From: an uncultured Planctomycetota bacterium | GTDB taxonomy: Bacteria > Planctomycetota > Planctomycetia > Pirellulales > Thermoguttaceae | DNA length: 41,332 bases | Assembly: GCA_902786505.1 (NCBI GenBank) | Contig: CADACS010000055.1 | Coordinates: 1-41,332, forward strand | Reading direction: 5' to 3' | In this document: positions 17,878-25,487 of the stretch, piece by piece | Layout: each line of letters opens with the position of its first letter | Numbering within the stretch: the first letter of the stretch is position 1 | The notes under the pieces: generated by a model | Seen by the model: the letters and a program-made list of their open reading frames with translations, nothing else | Told to the model about the DNA's origin: nothing | The model's database searches: none | Made by a program: the position numbers and the translations under genes

Positions 17878-18411
17878 GTGAAATTTATCGTAAGCAGGTT
17901 CTATACGCCTAAAAGCGTAGTATTGAAATATTTGGTTTACGAATATTCTCTCTATACCGACTGGGGAATCGACGGGACGGGCGTTTCCTTAGTCGTAGAT
18001 TTTGAGGTTTACCTCAATTATTTGTGTCTAGCTTCTTTCTGTCGACGCGTCGGTTTCTTTGATATCGACGGGTATTTCCCTTACAGAGGCTGGATTCCCC
18101 GGACGCTTGACGTTCCGGGCGCCGTTATACGGGATATTCTGCCGCAGGGGAAATACGAGGGTTTTCCGGAGAGAGCAGGGGAGGCCGTTCCCTGTTATTT
18201 CGATAAGACGTCGAATTGGATCTGCTGTGGGGATCCCGAACGGGCGGGGACGTCAGTTCAGTTTACCGGTCAGGCGATCGCCACGCTTAACGGCGAAGGT
18301 CAACTGACGGCGCTGTGGTTAAAGCCTGTCTTCGTTTCGACGTATGAAACGCTGGACGAGTTTGCGGCGGCAACCGGCGTCGATAGGTCTCGTGTCGTAA
18401 TTGCCCAATGA
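17878..18411 (+). CDS. Island protein C, unknown
   Basis: A 177-residue protein starting with GTG; no nearby in-frame ATG gives a better start, and a GGGAAAAGG site lies about 8 bases upstream. No family is recognised with confidence. The sequence is rich in aromatic residues and looks alpha/beta: LVYEYSLYTDWGIDGTG, SNWICCGDPERAG, VQFTGQAIATLNGEGQL and ALWLKPVF. The ICCGDP and ALWLKP blocks look like conserved cores of a small single-domain protein. It could be a partner or immunity-like protein for A2, which is speculation from order alone. The operon ends at the strong terminator at 18445. Confidence 0.7.
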   Translation: MKFIVSRFYTPKSVVLKYLVYEYSLYTDWGIDGTGVSLVVDFEVYLNYLCLASFCRRVGFFDIDGYFPYRGWIPRTLDVPGAVIRDILPQGKYEGFPERAGEAVPCYFDKTSNWICCGDPERAGTSVQFTGQAIATLNGEGQLTALWLKPVFVSTYETLDEFAAATGVDRSRVVIAQ

Positions 18412-18444
18412 GGAAAGGGATTAACTTCCGCCGCGCTCCAAAAG

Positions 18445-18486
18445 AAAATCGGCGCCGTCCGCGAATATCGGGACGGCGCCGATTTT
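18445..18486. terminator. Bidirectional terminator between the island and tyrS
   Basis: A perfect 16-bp stem (18445-18460 with 18471-18486) and a 10-base loop, with A-tract and T-tract flanks on both sides. It serves the converging island operon (plus) and tyrS (minus). Confidence 0.92.
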
Positions 18487-18515
18487 TATGTTAACGCGTC
18501 GCGCAGATCGTTCGG

Positions 18516-19802
18516 TCACACGAATTTGAGGAGCGCGTAGCGTTTCTTTCCGCTTCGGAGGACGACGACCGTTTCGCTGGCAAGGTCGGCGGCCGACAGA
18601 ATCTTATTGACGTCGGTTACCTGCTTGTTATTGACGTACGCGCCGCCCTGCTGCACGGCGCGGCGGGCGTCGCTCTTCGTCTTAGCCAGGCCGGAGAGAA
18701 CGAAGGCGTCGAGGAGCCCGATCTCGCAGTGGTCGAGCTGTTCGCGCGAAAATTCTTTGCTCGGGACGTCGGAGAAGACGGACGTAAGTTCCGCGTCGGA
18801 GAGATCTTCAATCGCGGCGCCGAAGAAGATCGCGGTCGCCTTTTCCGCGGCCGCCAAGCCCGACTCGCCGTGCGTAATGAGGGTAAGCTCTTTGGCGACT
18901 TGCTTTTGCAGAACGCGCTGTCCAAGATGATCGCGATGCTCCGCGATAAGCGCGGCCGCTTCCTCTTCGGTCATGTCGGTAAAGAATTTGAACGCGTTTT
19001 CAATATCGGCGTCGTCGACGTTGACCCAATACTGATAGAACTGGTACGGGCTCGTGCGGTTCGGATCGAGCCAGAGGGCGCCGGATTCCGACTTGCCCAT
19101 CTTTTTGCCGTCGCTCTTGAGCAGGAGTTTGCTCGTAAAGCCGTAGAGCTGGACGCCGAGCATACGCCGCGCAAGGTCGATGCCCGCGGTGATATTGCCC
19201 CATTGGTCGCTTCCGCCCGCCTGAATTTCGCAGCCGTATTCGCGGCAGAGGTGGACGAAGTCGTACGACTGCAGGAGCATATAGCTGAATTCCGTATAGC
19301 TCAGGCCGTTTTCCGATTCCAGACGGCTCTTAACGGAATCTTTCGTCATCATGACGTTGACTTGGAACATCTTGCCGATATCGCGCAGGAAGTTCAGGAA
19401 CGAATAATCCTTCATCCAGTCGTAGTTATTGACGAGAATGGCGCCGTTTTCCTTCGACTCGAAATCGACGAACCGGGACAGCTGCTTCTTAATGCATTCG
19501 ACGTTGTGCCGGACCTGATCCTCCGTGAGCAGATTCCGTTCGTCGCTCCTGCCGCTCGGGTCGCCGATCATGCCAGTCGCGCCCCCGACGAGCGGGATCG
19601 GGCGGTGGCCCGCCTTCTGGAATCGGCGAAGGTTCATAATCGCGACGAGATGCCCGACGTGCAGCGAATCGGCGGTCGGATCGAACCCGGTATAGATTGT
19701 TCGGGGTTTCGCCATGAGAAATTCGCCCATTTTTTCGTCGGTTACCTGGTTGAGCATACCGCGCCAGGTCAGTTCTTTAATCACGTCAAATTTAACGCTC
19801 AT
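18516..19802 (-). CDS. tyrS: Tyrosyl-tRNA synthetase
   Basis: A 428-residue class I aminoacyl-tRNA synthetase that charges tRNA-Tyr with tyrosine. The HIGH signature appears as HVGH (residues 48-51), the KMSKS loop as KMGKS (234-238), and tyrosine-binding elements as YTGFDPTADSLH and QAGGSDQWGN. The C-terminal part (LAKTKSDARRAVQQGGAYVNN) is an S4 RNA-binding domain. Length is standard. It is transcribed from its own promoter (19898-19925) and ends at the shared terminator. It is divergent from nifU. No T-box-like leader was recognised in the ~90-base leader. Confidence 0.97.
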   Translation of the reverse strand: MSVKFDVIKELTWRGMLNQVTDEKMGEFLMAKPRTIYTGFDPTADSLHVGHLVAIMNLRRFQKAGHRPIPLVGGATGMIGDPSGRSDERNLLTEDQVRHNVECIKKQLSRFVDFESKENGAILVNNYDWMKDYSFLNFLRDIGKMFQVNVMMTKDSVKSRLESENGLSYTEFSYMLLQSYDFVHLCREYGCEIQAGGSDQWGNITAGIDLARRMLGVQLYGFTSKLLLKSDGKKMGKSESGALWLDPNRTSPYQFYQYWVNVDDADIENAFKFFTDMTEEEAAALIAEHRDHLGQRVLQKQVAKELTLITHGESGLAAAEKATAIFFGAAIEDLSDAELTSVFSDVPSKEFSREQLDHCEIGLLDAFVLSGLAKTKSDARRAVQQGGAYVNNKQVTDVNKILSAADLASETVVVLRSGKKRYALLKFV

Positions 19803-19897
19803 CGCTTTCTGCCTCTATACTTGGATTAAAGCGCTCCGCCGCCCGCGTCTGTCCGTCAATTGAAACGCGTCCGCGTTCGAAGCGCGATATAGCGCGG

Positions 19898-19925
19898 ATT
19901 CTACCTTTTTTATTAAATTTGTAAA
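19898..19925 (-). promoter_or_regulatory. Predicted sigma70-type promoter of tyrS
   Basis: On the minus strand TTTACA (19925-19920), 16-base AT-rich spacer and TAGAAT (19903-19898). The start site would be near 19891. A palindromic GCGCTATATCGCGC-like sequence lies at the predicted start site. Confidence 0.6.
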
Positions 19926-20057
19926 CGGCGCCGAGGTTGCTATTATTATCTCAGACGCATAAATATCGGGAAAAACTGTTAAAAGGGCGTTGCACGCGTT
20001 CGAACGTTCGTTTCGTCGCGGCGGGGCGCCCCCTTTATCGCGAACGGCAAATGGCGC

Positions 20058-20063
20058 TATAAT
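20058..20063 (+). promoter_or_regulatory. Predicted -10 box of nifU inside a palindrome
   Basis: TATAAT at 20058-20063 lies inside the inverted repeat CGCTAT-A-ATAGCG. The -35 is weak (TTATCG at 20035-20040, 17-base spacing). Transcription from about 20070 leaves a ~60-base leader before the preferred ATG at 20132, which argues against the upstream ATG at 20072. Confidence 0.5.
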
Positions 20064-20131
20064 AGCGCGGTATGGCGATCGGCGGCGTCGGCCGACGCGG
20101 CGAACGCGCCTCTGGCGCAAAGGCGGCAATT

Positions 20132-21220
20132 ATGGGATGGCAATACAGCGAAAAAACAAAACGGCTCTTTATGGACGCCGTACAGGGTAAAAGCGGAACG
20201 CATTCGGGCGAAGTTCCGAACGCCGACGGAGTAGGGGAGCACGGCTCCGTGGCGTGCGGAGACGCGCTGAAGTTCACGTTCCGGGTCGAGCGCGACGAAA
20301 AGGACCCGGTCAACGACCGCATTGTGGAAGCGAAATTCCTCACGTTCGGATGCACGTCCGCGATCGCGGCCTCGGAAGCGCTCTGCCGCATTATTGAAGA
20401 GCGGAAAGTTACCCCGATCGAGGCGCTCAAAATTACGAATCAGGATATCGTCGAATATCTCGAAGGGCTCCCGACGCAGAAGATTCACTGCTCCGTTATG
20501 GGCGCGGAGGCGCTCGAAGCGGCCGTCTTCGATTGGGCGGCCAAACGGGGCGTCGATATGGAGGCGCTGGGAATTAAGCGTCTCAGTTCCGACGAAAACG
20601 AAGGCCGGCTCGTCTGCAAGTGCTTTGGGATAACGGAGCCGTATCTGCGCCGCAAGATTCGCGAACTGAAACTCAAGACGGTCGACGAAGTAACGGGCGC
20701 GCTCAAGGCGGGCGGCGCGTGCGGGTCCTGCCGCGGCGATATTCAGGATATTATCAACGACGTGTGGTCGGCGAATCCGTCCGATTCGTGCGCCGTGAAC
20801 CTCTGCGAAGTCCCGATTGCCGAACCGGAGCCCGAACAAAAGGCGGAAGCGCCGGCCGCGGCGTCCTCCGACGGCATTATTCCGCTCGCGACCGTATCGA
20901 CCGCGAAAGACGGATCCGTCGTTCAGAATCCGACGTTCGAGGTCAAGTCGTCGGCCGCGCCGGCGGGGCCGGAATTCGCGACCGCGTCGCCGTACCAGCG
21001 CGCCAAGCTCATTGAGAAGACGGTCGAGGAGGAGATTCGCCCGGTACTTAAGCGCGACGGAGGCGATCTGGAGATCGTCGATATTAAAGACAATCTCGTT
21101 TACGTGCAGCTCGTCGGAGCGTGCGACGGATGCGAGAGCGCCTCGCTCACGATCGAAACGCTCGTCGAAATGGTTCTCCAGGACAGGCTCGATCCGTCGA
21201 TTAAAGTCATTCAGCTCTAA
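20132..21220 (+). CDS. nifU: Three-domain NifU-type Fe-S cluster scaffold
   Basis: A 362-residue scaffold on which iron-sulphur clusters are built and passed to target proteins. The start at 20132 gives MGWQYSEKTKRLF, the usual NifU opening; an in-frame ATG at 20072 adds unrelated sequence and would be almost leaderless. The N-terminal IscU-like domain has its three cysteines (SVACGDA, TFGCTSA, KIHCSVMG). The central domain has four cysteines for a permanent [2Fe-2S] cluster (VCKCFG and GACGSCRG). An Ala/Pro-rich linker leads to the C-terminal NifU domain with CDGC. No nitrogenase gene or cysteine desulfurase is nearby, so a general Fe-S assembly role is likely. Confidence 0.93.
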   Translation: MGWQYSEKTKRLFMDAVQGKSGTHSGEVPNADGVGEHGSVACGDALKFTFRVERDEKDPVNDRIVEAKFLTFGCTSAIAASEALCRIIEERKVTPIEALKITNQDIVEYLEGLPTQKIHCSVMGAEALEAAVFDWAAKRGVDMEALGIKRLSSDENEGRLVCKCFGITEPYLRRKIRELKLKTVDEVTGALKAGGACGSCRGDIQDIINDVWSANPSDSCAVNLCEVPIAEPEPEQKAEAPAAASSDGIIPLATVSTAKDGSVVQNPTFEVKSSAAPAGPEFATASPYQRAKLIEKTVEEEIRPVLKRDGGDLEIVDIKDNLVYVQLVGACDGCESASLTIETLVEMVLQDRLDPSIKVIQL

Positions 21221-21267
21221 CGGCTTGCCGCGCCGGACTGACGGTCCGCGCGCATGCTTACGGTTCA

Positions 21268-21295
21268 ATCCCCGCTTCGGCGGGGATTTTTTTTT
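21268..21295 (+). terminator. Rho-independent terminator of nifU
   Basis: A perfect 8-bp stem ATCCCCGC/GCGGGGAT closed by a TTCG tetraloop, followed by nine T. A textbook intrinsic terminator. Confidence 0.95.
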
Positions 21296-21427
21296 GCGCG
21301 TTTTAGGCGGCGCGGATCATAGGGACACGGCTTCAGCGCGCAAGAAAAAACGCACGGGAGGAAAAGCAAACGCTCTTCCTCCCGATACTTACGCTAAATC
21401 GCGATTACGCGCAAGCGGCTTGGACGT

Positions 21428-22738
21428 TCAGACGTCCCATCCTTCGCGGACTTCCTGCTTGAGGAATTTCGCGGCCTTGTCGCAGTTCGTAACGGCCATC
21501 TTTTTGGCGTCGTATTCGAGCTTCTGACCGCAGCGGTAGGCGACCGGTCCGAGCAGAATCGTTTCGGCGACGCGTCCGGAATAGGCGAAGCTGCACGTCG
21601 TGTCCGTCTTGCCCTCTTTGATCGCGTCGAGCCATTCTTTGTGATGCCCGACCGACTTGGGAATCGACGGTTCCGGCGCTTTGTAGTTCTCGAACTTGTC
21701 TTTCGGAATGAGACGGTGCGTGGAGTAGTTCGAGAAGAGCGCGCCTTCGGTTCCGATAAAGAGAACGCCGTTTCCTTCTTCGACGCCGTATTCCTTGAGG
21801 GATTCGGGCTTCGCGTCGCCGTCGCTCCAGGAGACGGCGAGTTCGTCGGTCGTGCCCTTAACGCCCGGGAATACGTATTCTACGTGCAGGTCGCGGGCCG
21901 CGAAATCTTCGTCGGCCGGTTTCGGGGCGAACGCTTCAATCGTCTTCGGATACTGGAGATCGAGCGCCCAGAACGGGAGGTCCATGAAGTGGCAGCCCAT
22001 ATCGCCCATGCCGCCGTTGCCGAATTCCCAGAAGGAGCGCCAGTTGCCGCCGAAGTAGCACGGCTGATAGGGTCGTTCGTGGGCCGGGCCGAGCCAGAGG
22101 TCCCAGTTGAGCGATTCGGGAACTTTGACGTCGTCGTTCGTGCGCGGCGACCCGCCCCAGACGACGCCGCACCAGACGTCGATGCGGCTGATCGTGCCGA
22201 CCGCGCCCGCGCGAACGAGCTCGACGACGCGGCGGTAGTTGTCGCCCGCGTGAATCTGCGTGCCCATCTGGGACGCGAGGTTCTTTTCCTTAGCGTACTT
22301 CTGCATTGTGCGAATCTGATAGACGTCGTGCGCGAGCGGCTTTTCGACGTAGGGCGCGATCCCGAGCTTCATGGCTTCGACGGCGGCGATCGCGTGGGTG
22401 TGGTCCGGGGTCGTTACGACGACCGCGTCAATCTGATCGCCCATCTCGGCGTACATTTCGCGGAAATCGACAAACCGTTTCGCGTCCGGCATATCCGGGC
22501 CGTACTTTTCCAAATTGGCGGCGTCGACGTCGCAGATCGCGACTCTGTTTTCCGAGGCGCACGAGCTGCGGTGGAAGTCGCCCTGCATGCCGCCGAGCCC
22601 GACGTGGGCAAGATTGAGTTTCGAGTTGATATTGAGTTCGCGGCTATAGCCCGGGCAGGGGAAGCACGACGCAAGACCGAGTCCGGCCGCGGAAAGAGCG
22701 GCGCGCTTCATGAAGGAACGACGGTTCATGGAAGACAT
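21428..22738 (-). CDS. Tat-exported Gfo/Idh/MocA family oxidoreductase
   Basis: A 436-residue NAD(P)-dependent oxidoreductase of the Gfo/Idh/MocA family, which oxidises or reduces sugars and related polyols. A twin-arginine signal (MNRRSFMKRAALSAAGLGLA) predicts export of the folded protein, as is common in planctomycetes. The nucleotide-binding fold follows (NLAHVGLGGMQGD, a variant glycine-rich turn), then DAVVVTTPDHTHA and the EKP motif (VEKPLAHD). The C-terminal domain carries GNWRSFWEFGNGGMGDMGCH. GGAG lies 8 bases before the ATG; a second ATG three codons later is possible. A -10 box TATAAT lies about 65 bases upstream. The substrate is unknown. Confidence 0.92.
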   Translation of the reverse strand: MSSMNRRSFMKRAALSAAGLGLASCFPCPGYSRELNINSKLNLAHVGLGGMQGDFHRSSCASENRVAICDVDAANLEKYGPDMPDAKRFVDFREMYAEMGDQIDAVVVTTPDHTHAIAAVEAMKLGIAPYVEKPLAHDVYQIRTMQKYAKEKNLASQMGTQIHAGDNYRRVVELVRAGAVGTISRIDVWCGVVWGGSPRTNDDVKVPESLNWDLWLGPAHERPYQPCYFGGNWRSFWEFGNGGMGDMGCHFMDLPFWALDLQYPKTIEAFAPKPADEDFAARDLHVEYVFPGVKGTTDELAVSWSDGDAKPESLKEYGVEEGNGVLFIGTEGALFSNYSTHRLIPKDKFENYKAPEPSIPKSVGHHKEWLDAIKEGKTDTTCSFAYSGRVAETILLGPVAYRCGQKLEYDAKKMAVTNCDKAAKFLKQEVREGWDV

Positions 22739-22802
22739 AGTTTTTTCTCCGTTGAGTAGTAACGCCGGCGCCGACGCGCCGTTAAATTGATTTTCGCTTT
22801 CA

Positions 22803-22829
22803 TTATAAACAAACGCGCGCCCGTTGCAA
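22803..22829 (-). promoter_or_regulatory. Predicted promoter of the Gfo/Idh gene
   Basis: On the minus strand TTGCAA (22829-22824), a 15-base spacer and TATAAT (22808-22803). The spacing is short. The -35 lies within the terminator hairpin of the upstream gene. Confidence 0.4.
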
Positions 22830-22849
22830 CTTTTCTCTAACGGGCGCGC
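22815..22849 (-). terminator. Terminator of the beta-barrel gene
   Basis: A perfect 11-bp stem GCGCGCCCGTT/AACGGGCGCGC (22815-22825 with 22839-22849), loop of 13, followed on the minus strand by the T-rich GTTTGTTTATAAT. Confidence 0.75.
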
Positions 22850-22870
22850 AAAATAATTCTCGCGGCGTTC

Positions 22871-24037
22871 TCAGAATTTCTTGTTGAACCCGGCGAAAAA
22901 GAGATGGTTTGCGTATTCCGCGGCGATTTCCGCGTCGTAGTGGAAATAGACGTCGAACGTGTCGCGGAGCGCGTAGTCGAGCCCGGCGCCGAGCATGAGC
23001 TTGTCGCGCTGCATTTTATGCGAGCCGTACCGGTACGCGACGGGGACGGGCGCCTGGTCGTTAATGGTGTAAATCGCGCGATTTCCGAATTCGTGCGACC
23101 AGTCGCACGTAATGTACGGCTTCGTAACGCCTAACGCGGTCGCGTATTCCCAACTGAACCGGCTTCCGAGCTTCATGCGGTACGACGATTTCGAGAACTC
23201 TTCCGGGCGGGAATTGCCGGTTATGAAATATTCGGCGCGCGCGGGCTCGACGAGGCTCAGCACGCGGAAGTTCGCTCTCGGCTCGATTCGCGTATAGCCT
23301 TTGTCGTATCTCGCGCCGAATTCCGACTCAAAGAACCATTGCGTCGTATTGAATTTATTTTGCGCGCCTGTCGAGAGCCGCGTCTGGCGTTCCCAGTTTC
23401 GCGAGCCGCCGTAGAGAAGGTCGATATGCCACAGCGCGCCGAAAACGCTCATGCGCAGAAAGCCCGCGAGCGAATCGACCGACGCGTCGTAGAACGACGC
23501 CGATTTCGAGTCGACGTTCGTCTGCGTCGTCTGGACGCCGTAGCCCCAGAGGAAATATTCCGTGAGCGTCCAATCCTGACCGAGCGCGCCGCCGTACGAA
23601 CCGACGTCAAATCCGCGGCGGTCGTACGACGAGCCCTGCGCGTCCTGCGTTCCCCACGAGCCGAGCCCGTAGCCGAAGACGCGCCCGCGATACGGATAGA
23701 CCGCCAGAACTGAGAGATCGGTTCCGCGGACGGTCGGCGGTTCGTCGAACGTAAATTCTTCGGGCGCAAATTCTTCGAGCGAGAGTTCGCGCGCCGATTG
23801 CGGAAGGAGCGAGGCGCCGGGGAAATTTTCGTTTGCGCCGCGTTCGACGGGCGGCAGGCCGCAGAGTTCGCAGAACGAGAAGGGCGCTAAATCGGGCTCT
23901 TGCGCGACGGCGAGCGCCGACGCGGAGAGGATCAGCCACGCGGCGAACGCGAGAACGGCCCGGCAGGGACGCGGCGTCCCTCTGCGCGGATATCGCGCGC
24001 CGTCGGCGGGTTCGTTCGTTTCGCGTATTGGGAACAC
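22871..24037 (-). CDS. Outer-membrane autotransporter-like beta-barrel protein
   Basis: A 388-residue exported protein. The start is GTG with AAGGGA about 10 bases upstream. A basic N-terminus and a hydrophobic stretch (AVLAFAAWLILSASALAVAQ) form a signal peptide with an unusually long n-region. The mature N-terminus holds FCELCGLPP, a CxxC pair. From about residue 100 the sequence alternates hydrophobic and polar residues with Gly/Tyr/Trp (GYGLGSWGTQ, WGYGVQTTQTNVD, SRFSWEYATALGVTKPYI) and ends GFNKKF, with terminal Phe. This is the pattern of autotransporter-type barrels. No large passenger domain is present. The gene lies 76 bases after the preceding unknown gene, with a terminator-like hairpin between. 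Confidence 0.78.
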   Translation of the reverse strand: MFPIRETNEPADGARYPRRGTPRPCRAVLAFAAWLILSASALAVAQEPDLAPFSFCELCGLPPVERGANENFPGASLLPQSARELSLEEFAPEEFTFDEPPTVRGTDLSVLAVYPYRGRVFGYGLGSWGTQDAQGSSYDRRGFDVGSYGGALGQDWTLTEYFLWGYGVQTTQTNVDSKSASFYDASVDSLAGFLRMSVFGALWHIDLLYGGSRNWERQTRLSTGAQNKFNTTQWFFESEFGARYDKGYTRIEPRANFRVLSLVEPARAEYFITGNSRPEEFSKSSYRMKLGSRFSWEYATALGVTKPYITCDWSHEFGNRAIYTINDQAPVPVAYRYGSHKMQRDKLMLGAGLDYALRDTFDVYFHYDAEIAAEYANHLFFAGFNKKF

Positions 24038-24060
24038 GGGCTACAAGTCCCTTGGTCTGA

Positions 24061-24094
24061 AAAGAAAAGAGAAAGCGGTCTCTTGCGAAACCGC
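24061..24094 (-). terminator. Possible terminator after the membrane-anchored unknown
   Basis: On the minus strand GCGGT/ACCGC (24094-24090 with 24079-24075) around a 10-base loop, followed by a pyrimidine-rich TTTCTCTTTTCTTT tract. The stem is short. Confidence 0.5.
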
Positions 24095-24113
24095 GCGAAT
24101 TCGGCCGCTTCGG

Positions 24114-24848
24114 TCAGTTCTGCCGAACGGCGGAGTCGGCGGCGGCGACTTTGCCGGGAATCGGGATTCCGGCTTCCGCGACGGGATCGCTCGCCGGCTT
24201 GGCTGCGGCCGCGACTTCCGGGGAGCCGCTTGCCGCGGTTTGCGCGGGCGGATCGGCCTGCGTTTCGGCCGGCGCGCTATCGGGTTCCTTTACTCCGGCG
24301 TCTTCGGCGCGCGGTTTCGGAAAGATTGCCTGCGCGACGAGCGACGCGTCGTCGTTATTGCGCGAAACGACGCATCCTTTTTCATTCCGGTCAAATCCGA
24401 AGGTAATCGAATGGCTTTCGCGCGGGCTGAGCAGCTCCATGAACGCGCCCCCGTACTGATCGACGGCGAGCTGGCCGTAGACGGCGCAGTCCGGCGCGAG
24501 CGGATTGTCGGGCGTCGCGATCAGCTTTTGACTCGAGACGCGGTACGCGCCGACGCGCTTGGCGTAGATTCCCTGCTTGGCGAAAATCGAGCCGTTTTTG
24601 ATTTCGAGCGTCGCTTCGTTCGTTTCCGGATCGACGAGCAGGACGCTTCCGCGAACGACAAGTTCGGTTACGTCGAGCTTGTCGGCGGGCTCCGGAGCCG
24701 GCGCTTGGGCGGTTCCGGACGCGGCGGGCGCGGGCGCCGGGCCGCCCGAGGGCGTTTGCGGATTCGCAGAAAGATACCAGGACGTTCCGACCGCCGAAAG
24801 ACAGCCGACTACCGCGGAAATCAGTATGTTGGAAAAGCTACCCTGCAT
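24114..24848 (-). CDS. Membrane-anchored protein of unknown function
   Basis: A 244-residue protein, not recognised. The ATG at 24848 is preferred to a GTG nine bases upstream because of AGG spacing. One N-terminal membrane segment (ILISAVVGCLSAVGTSWYLS) is followed by a Pro/Ala linker (GGPAPAPAASGTAQAPAP). A compact beta-rich domain follows at about residues 60-175 (VTELVVRGSVLLVDPETNEAT, GSIFAKQGIYAKRVGAYRV, GGAFMELLS), then a low-complexity Pro/Ala/Glu tail. The central repeats of short beta strands suggest a small beta-roll that may be displayed in the periplasm. It lies upstream of the beta-barrel gene on the same strand and is possibly an envelope pair. Confidence 0.7.
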   Translation of the reverse strand: MQGSFSNILISAVVGCLSAVGTSWYLSANPQTPSGGPAPAPAASGTAQAPAPEPADKLDVTELVVRGSVLLVDPETNEATLEIKNGSIFAKQGIYAKRVGAYRVSSQKLIATPDNPLAPDCAVYGQLAVDQYGGAFMELLSPRESHSITFGFDRNEKGCVVSRNNDDASLVAQAIFPKPRAEDAGVKEPDSAPAETQADPPAQTAASGSPEVAAAAKPASDPVAEAGIPIPGKVAAADSAVRQN

Positions 24849-25030
24849 AGGACGCACCTGCGCTTTGACAATTCGTTGGAAAATATACGCGCCCGGCCCC
24901 GCGAAAACGGCGAAAAACCGAGCCTGACGAGTATAGGAAATTTCCCCGTTCCGCGCCAGTGCGATTTCTCAATTTGCCGCCCCTTTTTCGCGCGGCGCTC
25001 CGCGTTGGCGCAAGAAGGGCGGCGCGCAGG

Positions 25031-25058
25031 TTGCCGGCGCCTTAAAAACGGGTACAAT
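25031..25058 (+). promoter_or_regulatory. Predicted promoter of the VanZ-Nudix operon
   Basis: TTGCCG (25031-25036), 16-base spacer and TACAAT (25053-25058), followed by the discriminator AGACGCGCG. The predicted leader to the ATG at 25089 is about 25 bases and contains AAAGGTG. Confidence 0.6.
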
Positions 25059-25088
25059 AGACGCGCGTTTTTCGCAAAAGGTGAAAGA

Positions 25089-25487
25089 ATGACCCCAAAA
25101 GTATACGAACGCGTTCGCAAGCCGCTGGTCGCCGCCGCGTGGATCTATTTCGTCTATATGGCGTACATGCTGCTGCATCCGATTCCGCCCGTTCCGCCCC
25201 CCGTTCGGTACGTCTTCAGCTTCGTTCATTTTCTCGCGTTTGCCGCGCTCGGCGGGCTCGTTGGAATGGCGCGGCTGCGTATGCCGTATCTGGCGTGGCT
25301 TGTTCCGCTTCTGATATGGGGCGTCGCGTCTGAAGTCCTTCAGCCTCTGACGGGCCGTTTTTTCGAGTACCGCGATATCTTACAGAACGAACTCGGCGTA
25401 ACGGTCGGGCTCGCCGCGGCGTATTATCTCCGCCGGTTTCTCGTGCGCGAAGAGCGCGGACCGGAGGAAGGGGAGACGCGCTCATGA
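25089..25487 (+). CDS. VanZ-like small membrane protein
   Basis: A 132-residue integral membrane protein of the VanZ-like family; VanZ itself confers low-level teicoplanin resistance, but most members have no known role. The start at 25089 follows AAAGGTG and a promoter; the frame is open much further upstream over the neighbouring gene, but that extension is not credible. Four hydrophobic segments are visible at about residues 13-30, 40-57, 66-82 and 97-115. The family hallmark appears in EVLQPLTGRFFEYRDILQNE followed by LGVTVGLA. It overlaps the Nudix gene by four bases (ATGA), so the two are translationally coupled. Confidence 0.85.
   Translation: MTPKVYERVRKPLVAAAWIYFVYMAYMLLHPIPPVPPPVRYVFSFVHFLAFAALGGLVGMARLRMPYLAWLVPLLIWGVASEVLQPLTGRFFEYRDILQNELGVTVGLAAAYYLRRFLVREERGPEEGETRS

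Noticed and set aside
21262..21295. A tRNA T-arm-like GGTTCAATCC after nifU
   Set aside because: It is part of the nifU terminator; no acceptor, D or anticodon arms surround it. No tRNA or rRNA gene was found in the window.
21641..22759. A 372-codon plus-strand frame opposite the Gfo/Idh gene
   Set aside because: Shadow of a well-supported minus-strand gene with Tat signal and EKP motif.
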